The notes under the pieces are model-generated. The model had not been told where the DNA came from, ran no database searches, and saw nothing but the letters and a program-made list of their open reading frames with translations. Made by a program: the position numbers and the translations under genes. This document shows positions 24,749 through 31,131 of a stretch of 31,131 nt of DNA, in pieces. Source of the DNA: DASSWB01 sp035705495 (GTDB lineage Bacteria; Bacteroidota; Bacteroidia; Flavobacteriales; Flavobacteriaceae); contig DASSWB010000002.1 in NCBI GenBank assembly GCA_035705495.1, forward strand, positions 1 through 31,131, read 5' to 3'. Positions within the stretch are counted from its first letter, which is position 1, and each line of letters opens with the position of its first letter.

Positions 24749-24800
24749 AAAATTGTTTTCCCGTTGACATAAAAATATAGTAAGCTACTAAATTAATTGC

Positions 24801-27410
24801 ATGAAATCCGTAGACATTCGTTCAAAATACTTGGAATTTTTTAAATCAAAAGATCATAAAATTGTTCCTTCTGCGCCTATGGTCATTAAAAATGATCCGA
24901 CTTTAATGTTCACAAACGCGGGGATGAACCAGTTCAAAGAATTTTTCCTCGGAAATGCAAAACCAAAAAATTCTCGGGTTACGGATACTCAAAAATGTTT
25001 GCGGGTAAGTGGAAAACACAATGATTTGGAAGAGGTGGGAATGGATACCTACCACCATACCATGTTTGAAATGCTCGGAAACTGGAGTTTTGGTGATTAT
25101 TTTAAAAAAGAAGCCATTCATTGGGCTTGGGAATTGCTGACTGATGTCTACGGAATCGATAAAGATATTTTATACGTTTCGGTGTTTGAAGGAAGTGAAG
25201 ACGATAACTTGCCGATGGATTCCGAAGCTTTAAATCTTTGGAAGGAAATTGTTCCGGAAGAGCGGATTATTTTCGGAAACAAAAAAGACAATTTCTGGGA
25301 AATGGGAGATCAGGGACCTTGCGGACCTTGTTCTGAAATACACGTGGATATTCGCTCTGCGGAAGAAAAAGCTAAAATTCCAGGTCGGGAATTGGTGAAC
25401 AACGATCATCCGCAAGTGGTGGAAATCTGGAACTTGGTTTTCATGCAATTCAACCGAAAAGCAGATGGTTCCCTCGAAAAATTACCAGCACAGCATGTAG
25501 ATACGGGAATGGGATTTGAGCGTTTGTGCATGGTTTTGCAAGATGTAAAATCAAACTACGATACAGATGTTTTTACGCCACTGATTTCTGAAATTCAAAA
25601 AATCACAAATACAACCTACGGAAAGGACGAAAAAACAGATATCGCAATCCGCGTCATTGCCGATCACGTTCGTGCTGTGGCCTTTGGTATTGCCGACGGA
25701 CAATTACCGAGCAATACGGGAGCCGGTTATGTTTTACGCCGAATTTTACGTCGCGCTATTCGCTATGGGTTTACTTTTTTAAATACAAAAGAAGCTTTCA
25801 TTTATAAGTTGGTTGAGGTTTTAAGCAACCAGATGAAGATCGCTTTTCCAGAAATTGAAAAACAAAAAATTCTTTGTGAAAACGTAATTCGGGAAGAAGA
25901 GCAATCTTTTTTACGCACTTTGGATCAAGGTTTGGTTTTATTAGATCAACTCATTGAAAATTCAGAAGGGAAAATTGTTTCTGGCGAAAAAGCATTCGAA
26001 TTATACGATACTTTCGGATTTCCGATTGATTTGACTGCGCTTATTTTGCGCGAACGCGGATATGATCTCGATATCGCGGGATTTGAATCTGAGTTAAAGA
26101 AGCAAAAAGAACGTTCAAGAGCCGCTGTTCAAACCACCGCTGGCGATTGGAAGATTCTTATTGACGATGCCGAAGAAAATTTCATTGGTTACGATGAATT
26201 GGAAGCGAAAGTAAAAATTTCCAGAATCAGGAAAGTCGAAAGCAAGAAAGAAGGAGAAATCTATCAAATTGTCTTAAATCAGACGCCTTTTTATCCGGAA
26301 GGCGGAGGACAAGTTGGTGATAAAGGAGTCATCGTTGGCGAAGACGGCGCAACCCTGGAAATAATCGACACCAAAAAGGAAAATAATCTGATTTTTCATG
26401 TTTCAAAAAAAGCACCGAAAAATCTAGAGCAAAATTTTATTGCTGTTGTAGATCATCAAAAAAGAAGCGAAACAGCTGCGAATCATTCTGCCACACATTT
26501 GTTGCATCAAGGATTGCGAATGGTTTTGGGAAATCACGTGGAGCAAAAAGGATCTATGGTCCAACACGGATATTTGCGTTTCGATTTTTCTCATTTCGGA
26601 AAAATGACTGCGGAAGAAATCCGGGATGTTGAAAGTTTTGTAAATCAAAAAATTCAGCAGCAAATTCCCTTGGAAGAAAATCGGGAAATGTCCTATCAAG
26701 ATGCGATTGATGAAGGTACGATTGCTTTGTTCGGAGAGAAATATGGCGATGCGGTGAGAAGAATCAAGTTTGGCGATAGCATGGAATTATGCGGCGGAAC
26801 TCATGTTCCGAATACAGCCGATATTTGGTATTTTAAAATTACTTCAGAAGCGGCGGTTGCTTCAGGAATCAGACGAATTGAAGCCATAACCGGAACTGCG
26901 GCGAGGGAATTTTTCCTTTCTCAAGCCGAAACCTTAAACGAAATAAAGCAAGTTGTAAAAAACAATGATCCCGTAAAATCAATTGTATCACTTCAGGAGG
27001 AAAATTCATCATTAAAAAAACAACTGGAAAGTCTTTTAAGGGACAAGGCCAAAAACTTGAAAGGCGATTTAAAATCTCAACTTCAGGAAATCAACGGGAT
27101 AAAATTTCTAGCACAAAAAATCGATTTGGATGCACAAGGAATCAAAGATCTGGCATTTCAAATAGGGGAGGAGCACAATAATTTGTTTCTGCTTTTTGCA
27201 ACAGAAAAAGATGGCAAAGCTTTACTCTCCTGTTATATTTCGAAAGAATTGGTGGCAGAAAAAGGATTGAACGCTGGAAACGTAGTCCGCGAACTCGGAA
27301 AATATATTCAAGGCGGTGGCGGCGGTCAAGCGTTTTTCGCAACTGCGGGAGGAAAAAACCCGGAGGGAATTGACGAGGCATTGCAGCATGCAAAAGATTT
27401 TTTGAACTAA
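24801..27410 (+). CDS. alaS: Alanyl-tRNA synthetase
   Basis: The protein has 869 residues, the expected size. Class II catalytic motifs are in the N-terminal third: RSKYLEFFKSKDHKIVPSAP, HHTMFEMLGNWSFGDYFKKE and the downstream GPCGPCSEIHVD. The editing domain carries the zinc and editing residues HSATH (562-566) and CGGTH (664-668). The C-terminal DHHA1-type domain includes GGGGGQAFFATAGG. It charges tRNA-Ala and hydrolyses mischarged Ser/Gly. The start at 24801 gives MKSVDIRSKYLEFF, the conserved N-terminus, with no Shine-Dalgarno. A palindromic element lies directly after its stop at 27427. Essential housekeeping gene; all motifs are present. Confidence 0.98.
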   Translation: MKSVDIRSKYLEFFKSKDHKIVPSAPMVIKNDPTLMFTNAGMNQFKEFFLGNAKPKNSRVTDTQKCLRVSGKHNDLEEVGMDTYHHTMFEMLGNWSFGDYFKKEAIHWAWELLTDVYGIDKDILYVSVFEGSEDDNLPMDSEALNLWKEIVPEERIIFGNKKDNFWEMGDQGPCGPCSEIHVDIRSAEEKAKIPGRELVNNDHPQVVEIWNLVFMQFNRKADGSLEKLPAQHVDTGMGFERLCMVLQDVKSNYDTDVFTPLISEIQKITNTTYGKDEKTDIAIRVIADHVRAVAFGIADGQLPSNTGAGYVLRRILRRAIRYGFTFLNTKEAFIYKLVEVLSNQMKIAFPEIEKQKILCENVIREEEQSFLRTLDQGLVLLDQLIENSEGKIVSGEKAFELYDTFGFPIDLTALILRERGYDLDIAGFESELKKQKERSRAAVQTTAGDWKILIDDAEENFIGYDELEAKVKISRIRKVESKKEGEIYQIVLNQTPFYPEGGGQVGDKGVIVGEDGATLEIIDTKKENNLIFHVSKKAPKNLEQNFIAVVDHQKRSETAANHSATHLLHQGLRMVLGNHVEQKGSMVQHGYLRFDFSHFGKMTAEEIRDVESFVNQKIQQQIPLEENREMSYQDAIDEGTIALFGEKYGDAVRRIKFGDSMELCGGTHVPNTADIWYFKITSEAAVASGIRRIEAITGTAAREFFLSQAETLNEIKQVVKNNDPVKSIVSLQEENSSLKKQLESLLRDKAKNLKGDLKSQLQEINGIKFLAQKIDLDAQGIKDLAFQIGEEHNNLFLLFATEKDGKALLSCYISKELVAEKGLNAGNVVRELGKYIQGGGGGQAFFATAGGKNPEGIDEALQHAKDFLN

Positions 27411-27420
27411 AAAATTGACC

Positions 27421-27448
27421 AGTCACCTCGAGCGGAGTCGAGAGGCGA
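27421..27448. repeat. Palindromic element after alaS, probable interspersed repeat
   Basis: AGTCACCTCGAGCGGAGTCG then AGAGGCGA. CTCGA (27427-27431) and TCGAG (27438-27442) form a hairpin, and CCTC with GAGG can extend it through a bulge. A motif CTCGAGCG-C/G-AGTCGAG with GTCAC in front is one I recall as a common dispersed element in Flavobacteriaceae intergenic DNA; this is memory. It lacks a T-run, so it is not a standard terminator, although it could protect or end the alaS transcript. Only one copy occurs in the window. Confidence 0.55.
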
Positions 27449-27596
27449 GTAAATTTATTTCTTCGGAAACCAGCTCATAAGTTTTGTTTTCGGTGGCAAA
27501 ATATATATAAAAAACTATAATTTAAACCGAAATCAAACGTTTGTATAATGGGTTTAATAGACTCAACAAAAATTGATTAAACAAAAAAAATATAAT

Positions 27597-27851
27597 ATGA
27601 AATGCCCAAATTGTAATGAAACCCTTGTGATGAGTGAGCGTAGTGGAGTAGAAATCGATTACTGTCCGAACTGCCGTGGCGTATGGCTGGATCGTGGAGA
27701 ACTTGACAAAATAATTGAACGTTCCGCCCCAGCTGCTCAAAATACTTCTTCAAGCGATAATTATAGTCAAAATCCAAATTACTCTGACAAACATTATGAT
27801 AATAAAAGGAAGAAAAAGGATTCCTTTTTAAGTGATTTGTTTGACTTTTAA
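27597..27851 (+). CDS. Small TFIIB-type zinc ribbon protein
   Basis: I start it at the ATG at 27597 because the zinc ribbon follows at once; an in-frame TTG at 27573 would add eight residues. The 84-residue product has the zf-TFIIB pattern MKCPNCNETLVMSERSGVEI then DYCPNCRGVWLDRGELDKII, with zinc ligands Cys3, Cys6, Cys23 and Cys26. After it come a Ser/Asn-rich linker and a basic then hydrophobic tail (KRKKKDSFLSDLFDF). The family has no established function; a nucleic acid or protein contact role is possible. The 186-base spacer before it holds the palindromic element and otherwise nothing I recognise. Confidence 0.88.
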   Translation: MKCPNCNETLVMSERSGVEIDYCPNCRGVWLDRGELDKIIERSAPAAQNTSSSDNYSQNPNYSDKHYDNKRKKKDSFLSDLFDF

Positions 27852-27882
27852 AGGAAGGGGTTTCAATTGTTATGAATTTCTA

Positions 27883-28923
27883 TTAAGATTTATTTGCCAA
27901 TTGTCCGCAGGCGGCATCAATGTCCTTGCCTCGTGAACGACGTACCGTAACAGTGATATTATTTCTTTCCAAAGAATTAATATACATATTTATGGCTTCA
28001 TCATTGGCTTGTTGAAATTCGCCATCATCAATGGGATTGTATTCAATTAAATTCACCTTGCAGGGAATATGACCACAAAATTTGACCAAGGCATCAACAT
28101 CCTTTTTTTGATCATTGATCCCTTTCCAAACAATGTATTCAAAAGTGACTTTACTTTTTGTTTTGGAATACCAATACTGAAGGGCTTCCTTGACATCGGC
28201 CAAGGGAAAAGTTTCGTTAAAAGGCATAATGCTTGTCCGCACTTCATCAATTGCGGAATGTAAAGAAAGTGCCAGTTTAATTTTCACTTCATCATCAGCC
28301 AACTTTTTGATCATCTTCGGCACTCCGGAAGTGGAAACCGTTATTCGTTTCGGTGACATTCCCAATCCTTCCGGGGAAGTGATTTTCTCAATGGCTTTTA
28401 GCACATTGTTGTAATTCATGAGCGGTTCTCCCATTCCCATGAAAACAATATTGGAAAGCGGCATGTTATTGTAAAGTCGACTTTCGTTATCTATCGCCAC
28501 CACCTGATCATAAATTTCATCGGGATTCAGGTTTCGCATTCTTTTTAACCTTGCAGTCGCACAAAAAGTACAATTCAAACTACACCCAACCTGAGAAGAA
28601 ATACAAGCTGTTGTTCTTGATTTTGTAGGAATCAAAACAGATTCCACCACCAATCCGTCGTGCAATTTCACGGCATTTTTAATAGTGCCGTCGTTGCTGC
28701 GTTGCATGTGATCGACTTTTATATGATTGATCACGAAATTATCTTCCAACATTTGCCGTGTATCTTTCGAAAGATTCGTCATTTTCTCAAATGTATGGGC
28801 GCTTTTGCTCCATAGCCATTCAAATACCTGATCTCCCCGAAAAGATTTATCTCCTTGCGAAACAAAAAATTCCTGCAATTGTTCTTTTGATAAAGTCCGT
28901 ATGTCCTTTTTGGTGTTTTTCAC
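27883..28923 (-). CDS. rlmN: 23S rRNA (adenine-2503-C2) methyltransferase RlmN
   Basis: A 346-residue radical-SAM enzyme. The cluster motif is CSLNCTFC (Cys114, Cys118, Cys121). Cys107 and Cys339 match the two reactive cysteines of the mechanism, with the spacing of Cys107 to Cys114 equal to that in E. coli RlmN. The C-terminal GKDIDAACGQLANKS is the expected end, and the N-terminus is an HhH-like RNA-binding region. It methylates A2503 of 23S rRNA and A37 of some tRNAs. The start codon is GTG at 28923, supported by the conserved sequence KKDIRTLSKEQLQEFF immediately after. TACTTTTG lies five bases upstream of this GTG, so the message may lack a leader. Confidence 0.97.
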   Translation of the reverse strand: MKNTKKDIRTLSKEQLQEFFVSQGDKSFRGDQVFEWLWSKSAHTFEKMTNLSKDTRQMLEDNFVINHIKVDHMQRSNDGTIKNAVKLHDGLVVESVLIPTKSRTTACISSQVGCSLNCTFCATARLKRMRNLNPDEIYDQVVAIDNESRLYNNMPLSNIVFMGMGEPLMNYNNVLKAIEKITSPEGLGMSPKRITVSTSGVPKMIKKLADDEVKIKLALSLHSAIDEVRTSIMPFNETFPLADVKEALQYWYSKTKSKVTFEYIVWKGINDQKKDVDALVKFCGHIPCKVNLIEYNPIDDGEFQQANDEAINMYINSLERNNITVTVRRSRGKDIDAACGQLANKS

Positions 28924-28927
28924 GCGG

Positions 28928-28935
28928 CAAAAGTA
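28928..28935 (-). promoter_or_regulatory. Candidate -7 box (TACTTTTG) adjacent to the rlmN start
   Basis: On the minus strand TACTTTTG is followed by CCGC and the GTG start codon. It is a perfect TAnnTTTG with a start within five bases, like the box before 17521. It also gives rlmN its own promoter downstream of the queA terminator. Confidence 0.45.
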
Positions 28936-28965
28936 GTTGAAAAAAATTTATATGCTATTATTTAT

Positions 28966-29003
28966 CAAAAAGTTAGCCACGAATTAAATGAAATCCGTGG
29001 CTA
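28966..29003 (-). terminator. Intrinsic terminator between queA and rlmN
   Basis: On the minus strand TAGCCACG (29003-28996) pairs with CGTGGCTA (28981-28974), with a 14-base A/T-rich loop, and is followed by ACTTTTTG. It separates the upstream queA unit from rlmN. Confidence 0.65.
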
Positions 29004-29030
29004 TAAACCTTCATTTTTACAAATCAAAAA

Positions 29031-30080
29031 TTATATGATCAGCATGGCGTCACCATAAGTGTAAAACCTGTACTTTTCCTTAATTGCTTCCGCATACGCT
29101 TCTTTCATAAAATCATGACCCGCAAAAGCAGAAACCATCATCAACAAAGTTGATTTTGGTGTATGAAAATTAGTGATCATGCAGTTCGCTATACTGAAAT
29201 CATAAGGAGGAAAAATAAATTTATTGGTCCATCCCGAGAATTCATTCAGTCTTCTGTCTGAAGAAACAGCACTTTCCAGTACGCGCATTACCGTAGTACC
29301 AACCGCACAGATTCTTTGTTTTTCGCTTTTTGCCTTATTGATGATATCAACAGCATTTCTTTCTATAAAAGCCTCTTCGCTGTCCATTTTATGTTTTGAA
29401 AGATCTTCCACTTCCACCGGACTAAATGTTCCGAGCCCGACGTGCAAAGTCACCTCTGCAAAGTTCACCCCTTTTATTTCAAGACGCTTCAACAAGTGTT
29501 TTGAAAAATGCAAACCAGCGGTTGGTGCCGCCACAGCGCCTTCATTTTTAGCGAAAATAGTTTGGTAACGTTCCGCATCTTCCGGTTCCACCAATCTCTT
29601 AATATATTTTGGCAAAGGTGTTTCCCCAAGTTCAGTCAATTTGTTTCTGAATTCCTCGTAAGAACCATCAAACAAAAATCTCAAGGTTCTTCCTCTTGAC
29701 GTTGTATTATCTATAACTTCGGCAACAAGACTTTCATCATCACCAAAATAAAGTTTGTTTCCAATCCTGATTTTTCTTGCTGGATCTACCAACACATCCC
29801 ACAACTTTGTTTCCGGATTCAATTCCCGAAGCAAAAATACTTCAATTCTCGCCCCTGTTTTTTCTTTGTTTCCAAAGAGTCTTGCGGGAAATACCTTTGT
29901 ATTGTTCAAAACCATCACATCATTAGGTTCAAAATAATCCAAAAGATCTTTGAACAATCGGTGTTCAATTGTTTTTTCTTTCCTGTTTAAGACCATAAGA
30001 CGTGCCTCATCCCTGTTTTCTGCAGGATATTCAGCTAATAATTCATCTGGAAGATCAAAGTGAAAATGTGATAATTTCAT
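29031..30080 (-). CDS. queA: S-adenosylmethionine:tRNA ribosyltransferase-isomerase QueA
   Basis: The protein has 349 residues, the usual length. Family signatures are complete: MKLSHFHFDLPDELLAEYPA, ENRDEARLMVL, the DVMVLNNTKVFPARLFG segment, and EGAVAAPTAGLHFS, plus VTLHVGLGTFSPVEVEDLS and the C-terminal NFHTPKSTLLMMVSAF. QueA transfers the ribosyl part of SAM to 7-aminomethyl-7-deazaguanine in tRNA to form epoxyqueuosine. No other queuosine gene is in view. It has a good promoter at 30108 and a terminator after it. Confidence 0.98.
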   Translation of the reverse strand: MKLSHFHFDLPDELLAEYPAENRDEARLMVLNRKEKTIEHRLFKDLLDYFEPNDVMVLNNTKVFPARLFGNKEKTGARIEVFLLRELNPETKLWDVLVDPARKIRIGNKLYFGDDESLVAEVIDNTTSRGRTLRFLFDGSYEEFRNKLTELGETPLPKYIKRLVEPEDAERYQTIFAKNEGAVAAPTAGLHFSKHLLKRLEIKGVNFAEVTLHVGLGTFSPVEVEDLSKHKMDSEEAFIERNAVDIINKAKSEKQRICAVGTTVMRVLESAVSSDRRLNEFSGWTNKFIFPPYDFSIANCMITNFHTPKSTLLMMVSAFAGHDFMKEAYAEAIKEKYRFYTYGDAMLII

Positions 30081-30107
30081 GTTTTCGTTTTAATTTTTTA
30101 AAGCCTG

Positions 30108-30139
30108 CAAATATACAATCTCAAAACAGGGGTTGTCAA
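30108..30139 (-). promoter_or_regulatory. Promoter of queA (TTG-N21-TATATTTG)
   Basis: On the minus strand TTG (30139-30137) and TATATTTG (30115-30108) are 21 bases apart, a complete match to TTG-N17-23-TAnnTTTG, ending 27 bases before the ATG at 30080. It allows queA expression apart from aroA, which ends 25 bases before the -33 element. Confidence 0.6.
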
Positions 30140-30164
30140 GTAAATACCAGTTTAATTTCCAAAT

Positions 30165-31131
30165 CTATTTTTCCAATTGAAAATCCAAAGCTTTAAGATG
30201 ATCCCAAAACTTAGGATAAGATTTTGAAACCACCTCTGGATTTTCAATGAGAACTTCGGTTTTAATACTCAAAGCGGCGAATGCCATTGCCATTCGGTGA
30301 TCATTGTAAGTTTCAATTTTAACTCGATTTTTTAGATTTTTAACTTCGGAAAAAGAGAGGGAATTTTCATCAACAAAAACCTCGGCACCAAATTTTTCAA
30401 TTTCGTTTTTCAAAGCCATCAATCTATCGGTTTCCTTGATTTTAAGTGTGTGCAGTCCGGTTAAACGACAACCAATTCCCAAACCCAAACAAGTGACCGC
30501 TATGGTTTGGGCAATATCTGGGGTTTTGTTCAGATCGAGTTTTAAAGTTTGGGGCAATTCCGTCGGAATTCTCTTCAGAACCAACATATTTCCCTCAAAA
30601 GATGTTTTTACACCCAATTTTCCATAAATATTGGAAAGCGTTGCATCTCCCTGTAAACTTTCTTTTTTAAAAGAATTGATTCGGATTTCAGCTGAAGTGG
30701 ATAAGGCGGCAATACCGTAAAAATAAGAAGCAGAGCTCCAATCCGATTCGACCTCAATGGTTTTGGATATAACCGAAACTTTATGGGAAACAACAATTTT
30801 TTGATTTTTAAAAATCGCTTCTATTCCCAATTCTTGGAGAAGCCGCAAAGTCATTTCAATGTATGGCAAGGAAGTTACCGAACCTTCAAGATTTATAATT
30901 AATCCTTTGGGAAGTGCCGGCGCGATGAGCATTAATGCAGAAATATACTGGCTACTTACATTCGCCGGGAGTGAAACTTCATTGGAAATAAAATCCGTTC
31001 CCGAAATTAAAAGTGGGGGAAATCCTGGGTTTTGGAGATAACTTATTTCAGCGCCTAATTCTCGGAGTGCATTCACGAGGATTTCGATGGGTCGTTCGCT
31101 CATTCTGGAACTACCTGTAAGAATTACCCGC
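30165..31131 (-). CDS. aroA: 3-phosphoshikimate 1-carboxyvinyltransferase (EPSP synthase), 5' end outside the window
   Basis: About 321 codons are present, running off the right edge; full family members have about 410-430 residues. The frame stays open past the internal ATG at 31103, and the preceding codons read RVILTGSSRM, which is conserved upstream family sequence, so that ATG is not the true start. Later landmarks are VSSQYISALMLIAPALP, DWSSASYFYGIAALS, TPDIAQTIAVTCLG, the catalytic-region LKIKETDRLMALKNE and NDHRMAMAFAAL. The enzyme joins shikimate-3-phosphate and phosphoenolpyruvate in aromatic amino acid synthesis. queA follows after 84 bases with its own promoter. Confidence 0.97.
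   Translation of the reverse strand, partial: RVILTGSSRMSERPIEILVNALRELGAEISYLQNPGFPPLLISGTDFISNEVSLPANVSSQYISALMLIAPALPKGLIINLEGSVTSLPYIEMTLRLLQELGIEAIFKNQKIVVSHKVSVISKTIEVESDWSSASYFYGIAALSTSAEIRINSFKKESLQGDATLSNIYGKLGVKTSFEGNMLVLKRIPTELPQTLKLDLNKTPDIAQTIAVTCLGLGIGCRLTGLHTLKIKETDRLMALKNEIEKFGAEVFVDENSLSFSEVKNLKNRVKIETYNDHRMAMAFAALSIKTEVLIENPEVVSKSYPKFWDHLKALDFQLEK

Noticed and set aside
24764..24770. TTGACAT as a sigma70-type -35 box for alaS
   Set aside because: No TATAAT at the right spacing, and Bacteroidota use TTG/TAnnTTTG promoters; coincidence in AT-rich DNA is likely.
27534..27543. Palindrome CAAACGTTTG before the zinc ribbon gene
   Set aside because: Ten bases, single copy, no known regulator site; insufficient to call an operator.

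Overview
The window looks like a chromosomal segment of a member of the Bacteroidota, most likely class Flavobacteriia, family Flavobacteriaceae. The evidence is low GC, several promoter elements of the form TAnnTTTG with a TTG about 17-23 bases upstream, almost no Shine-Dalgarno sequences, lipoproteins and Sec signals ending in '-AQ', and family types typical of the group (DUF2911, OMP_b-brl TonB-linked barrels, LemA/TPM cluster). I cannot name the genus with confidence.

Layout. (1) 1-135: the 3' part of a 5S rRNA gene with a strong terminator, so an rRNA operon lies to the left. (2) 219-2481, plus strand: two lipoproteins (TraB/TIKI-like and SnoaL/NTF2-like) and a DUF2911 secreted protein. 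(3) 2537-9632, minus strand: a run of closely spaced genes reading glycosyltransferase-like protein, Maf pyrophosphatase, short MscS channel, exported PIG-L deacetylase, an unlisted 36-residue membrane peptide, a sodium:solute symporter and an SRPBCC protein. (4) 9827-11770, plus: secreted M1 metallopeptidase. (5) 11849-14862, minus: SulP anion transporter followed by a conserved 477-residue protein of unknown function. (6) 15103-20295, plus: GTPases Era and Der (ribosome assembly), then a large TonB-linked outer-membrane barrel. (7) 20363-24672, minus: a secreted cysteine-containing protein resembling XAC2610, then an operon M23 peptidase - MerR - LemA - cytosolic TPM - exported TPM with a glycine tail. 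(8) 24801-27851, plus: alaS and a small zinc-ribbon protein, separated by a palindromic element. (9) 27883-31131, minus: rlmN, queA and a 5'-truncated aroA.

Most of the window is core housekeeping and envelope functions. I found no mobile element, CRISPR array, phage or defence island. The parts that most deserve attention are the tiny membrane peptide abutting the symporter, the SulP plus unknown-protein pair, the M23/MerR/LemA/TPM operon with TPM domains apparently on both sides of the membrane, and TAnnTTTG boxes so close to two start codons that the mRNAs may be leaderless. No stretch over 300 bases lacks a gene; the longest spacers are 14863-15102, 9633-9826 and 27411-27596.
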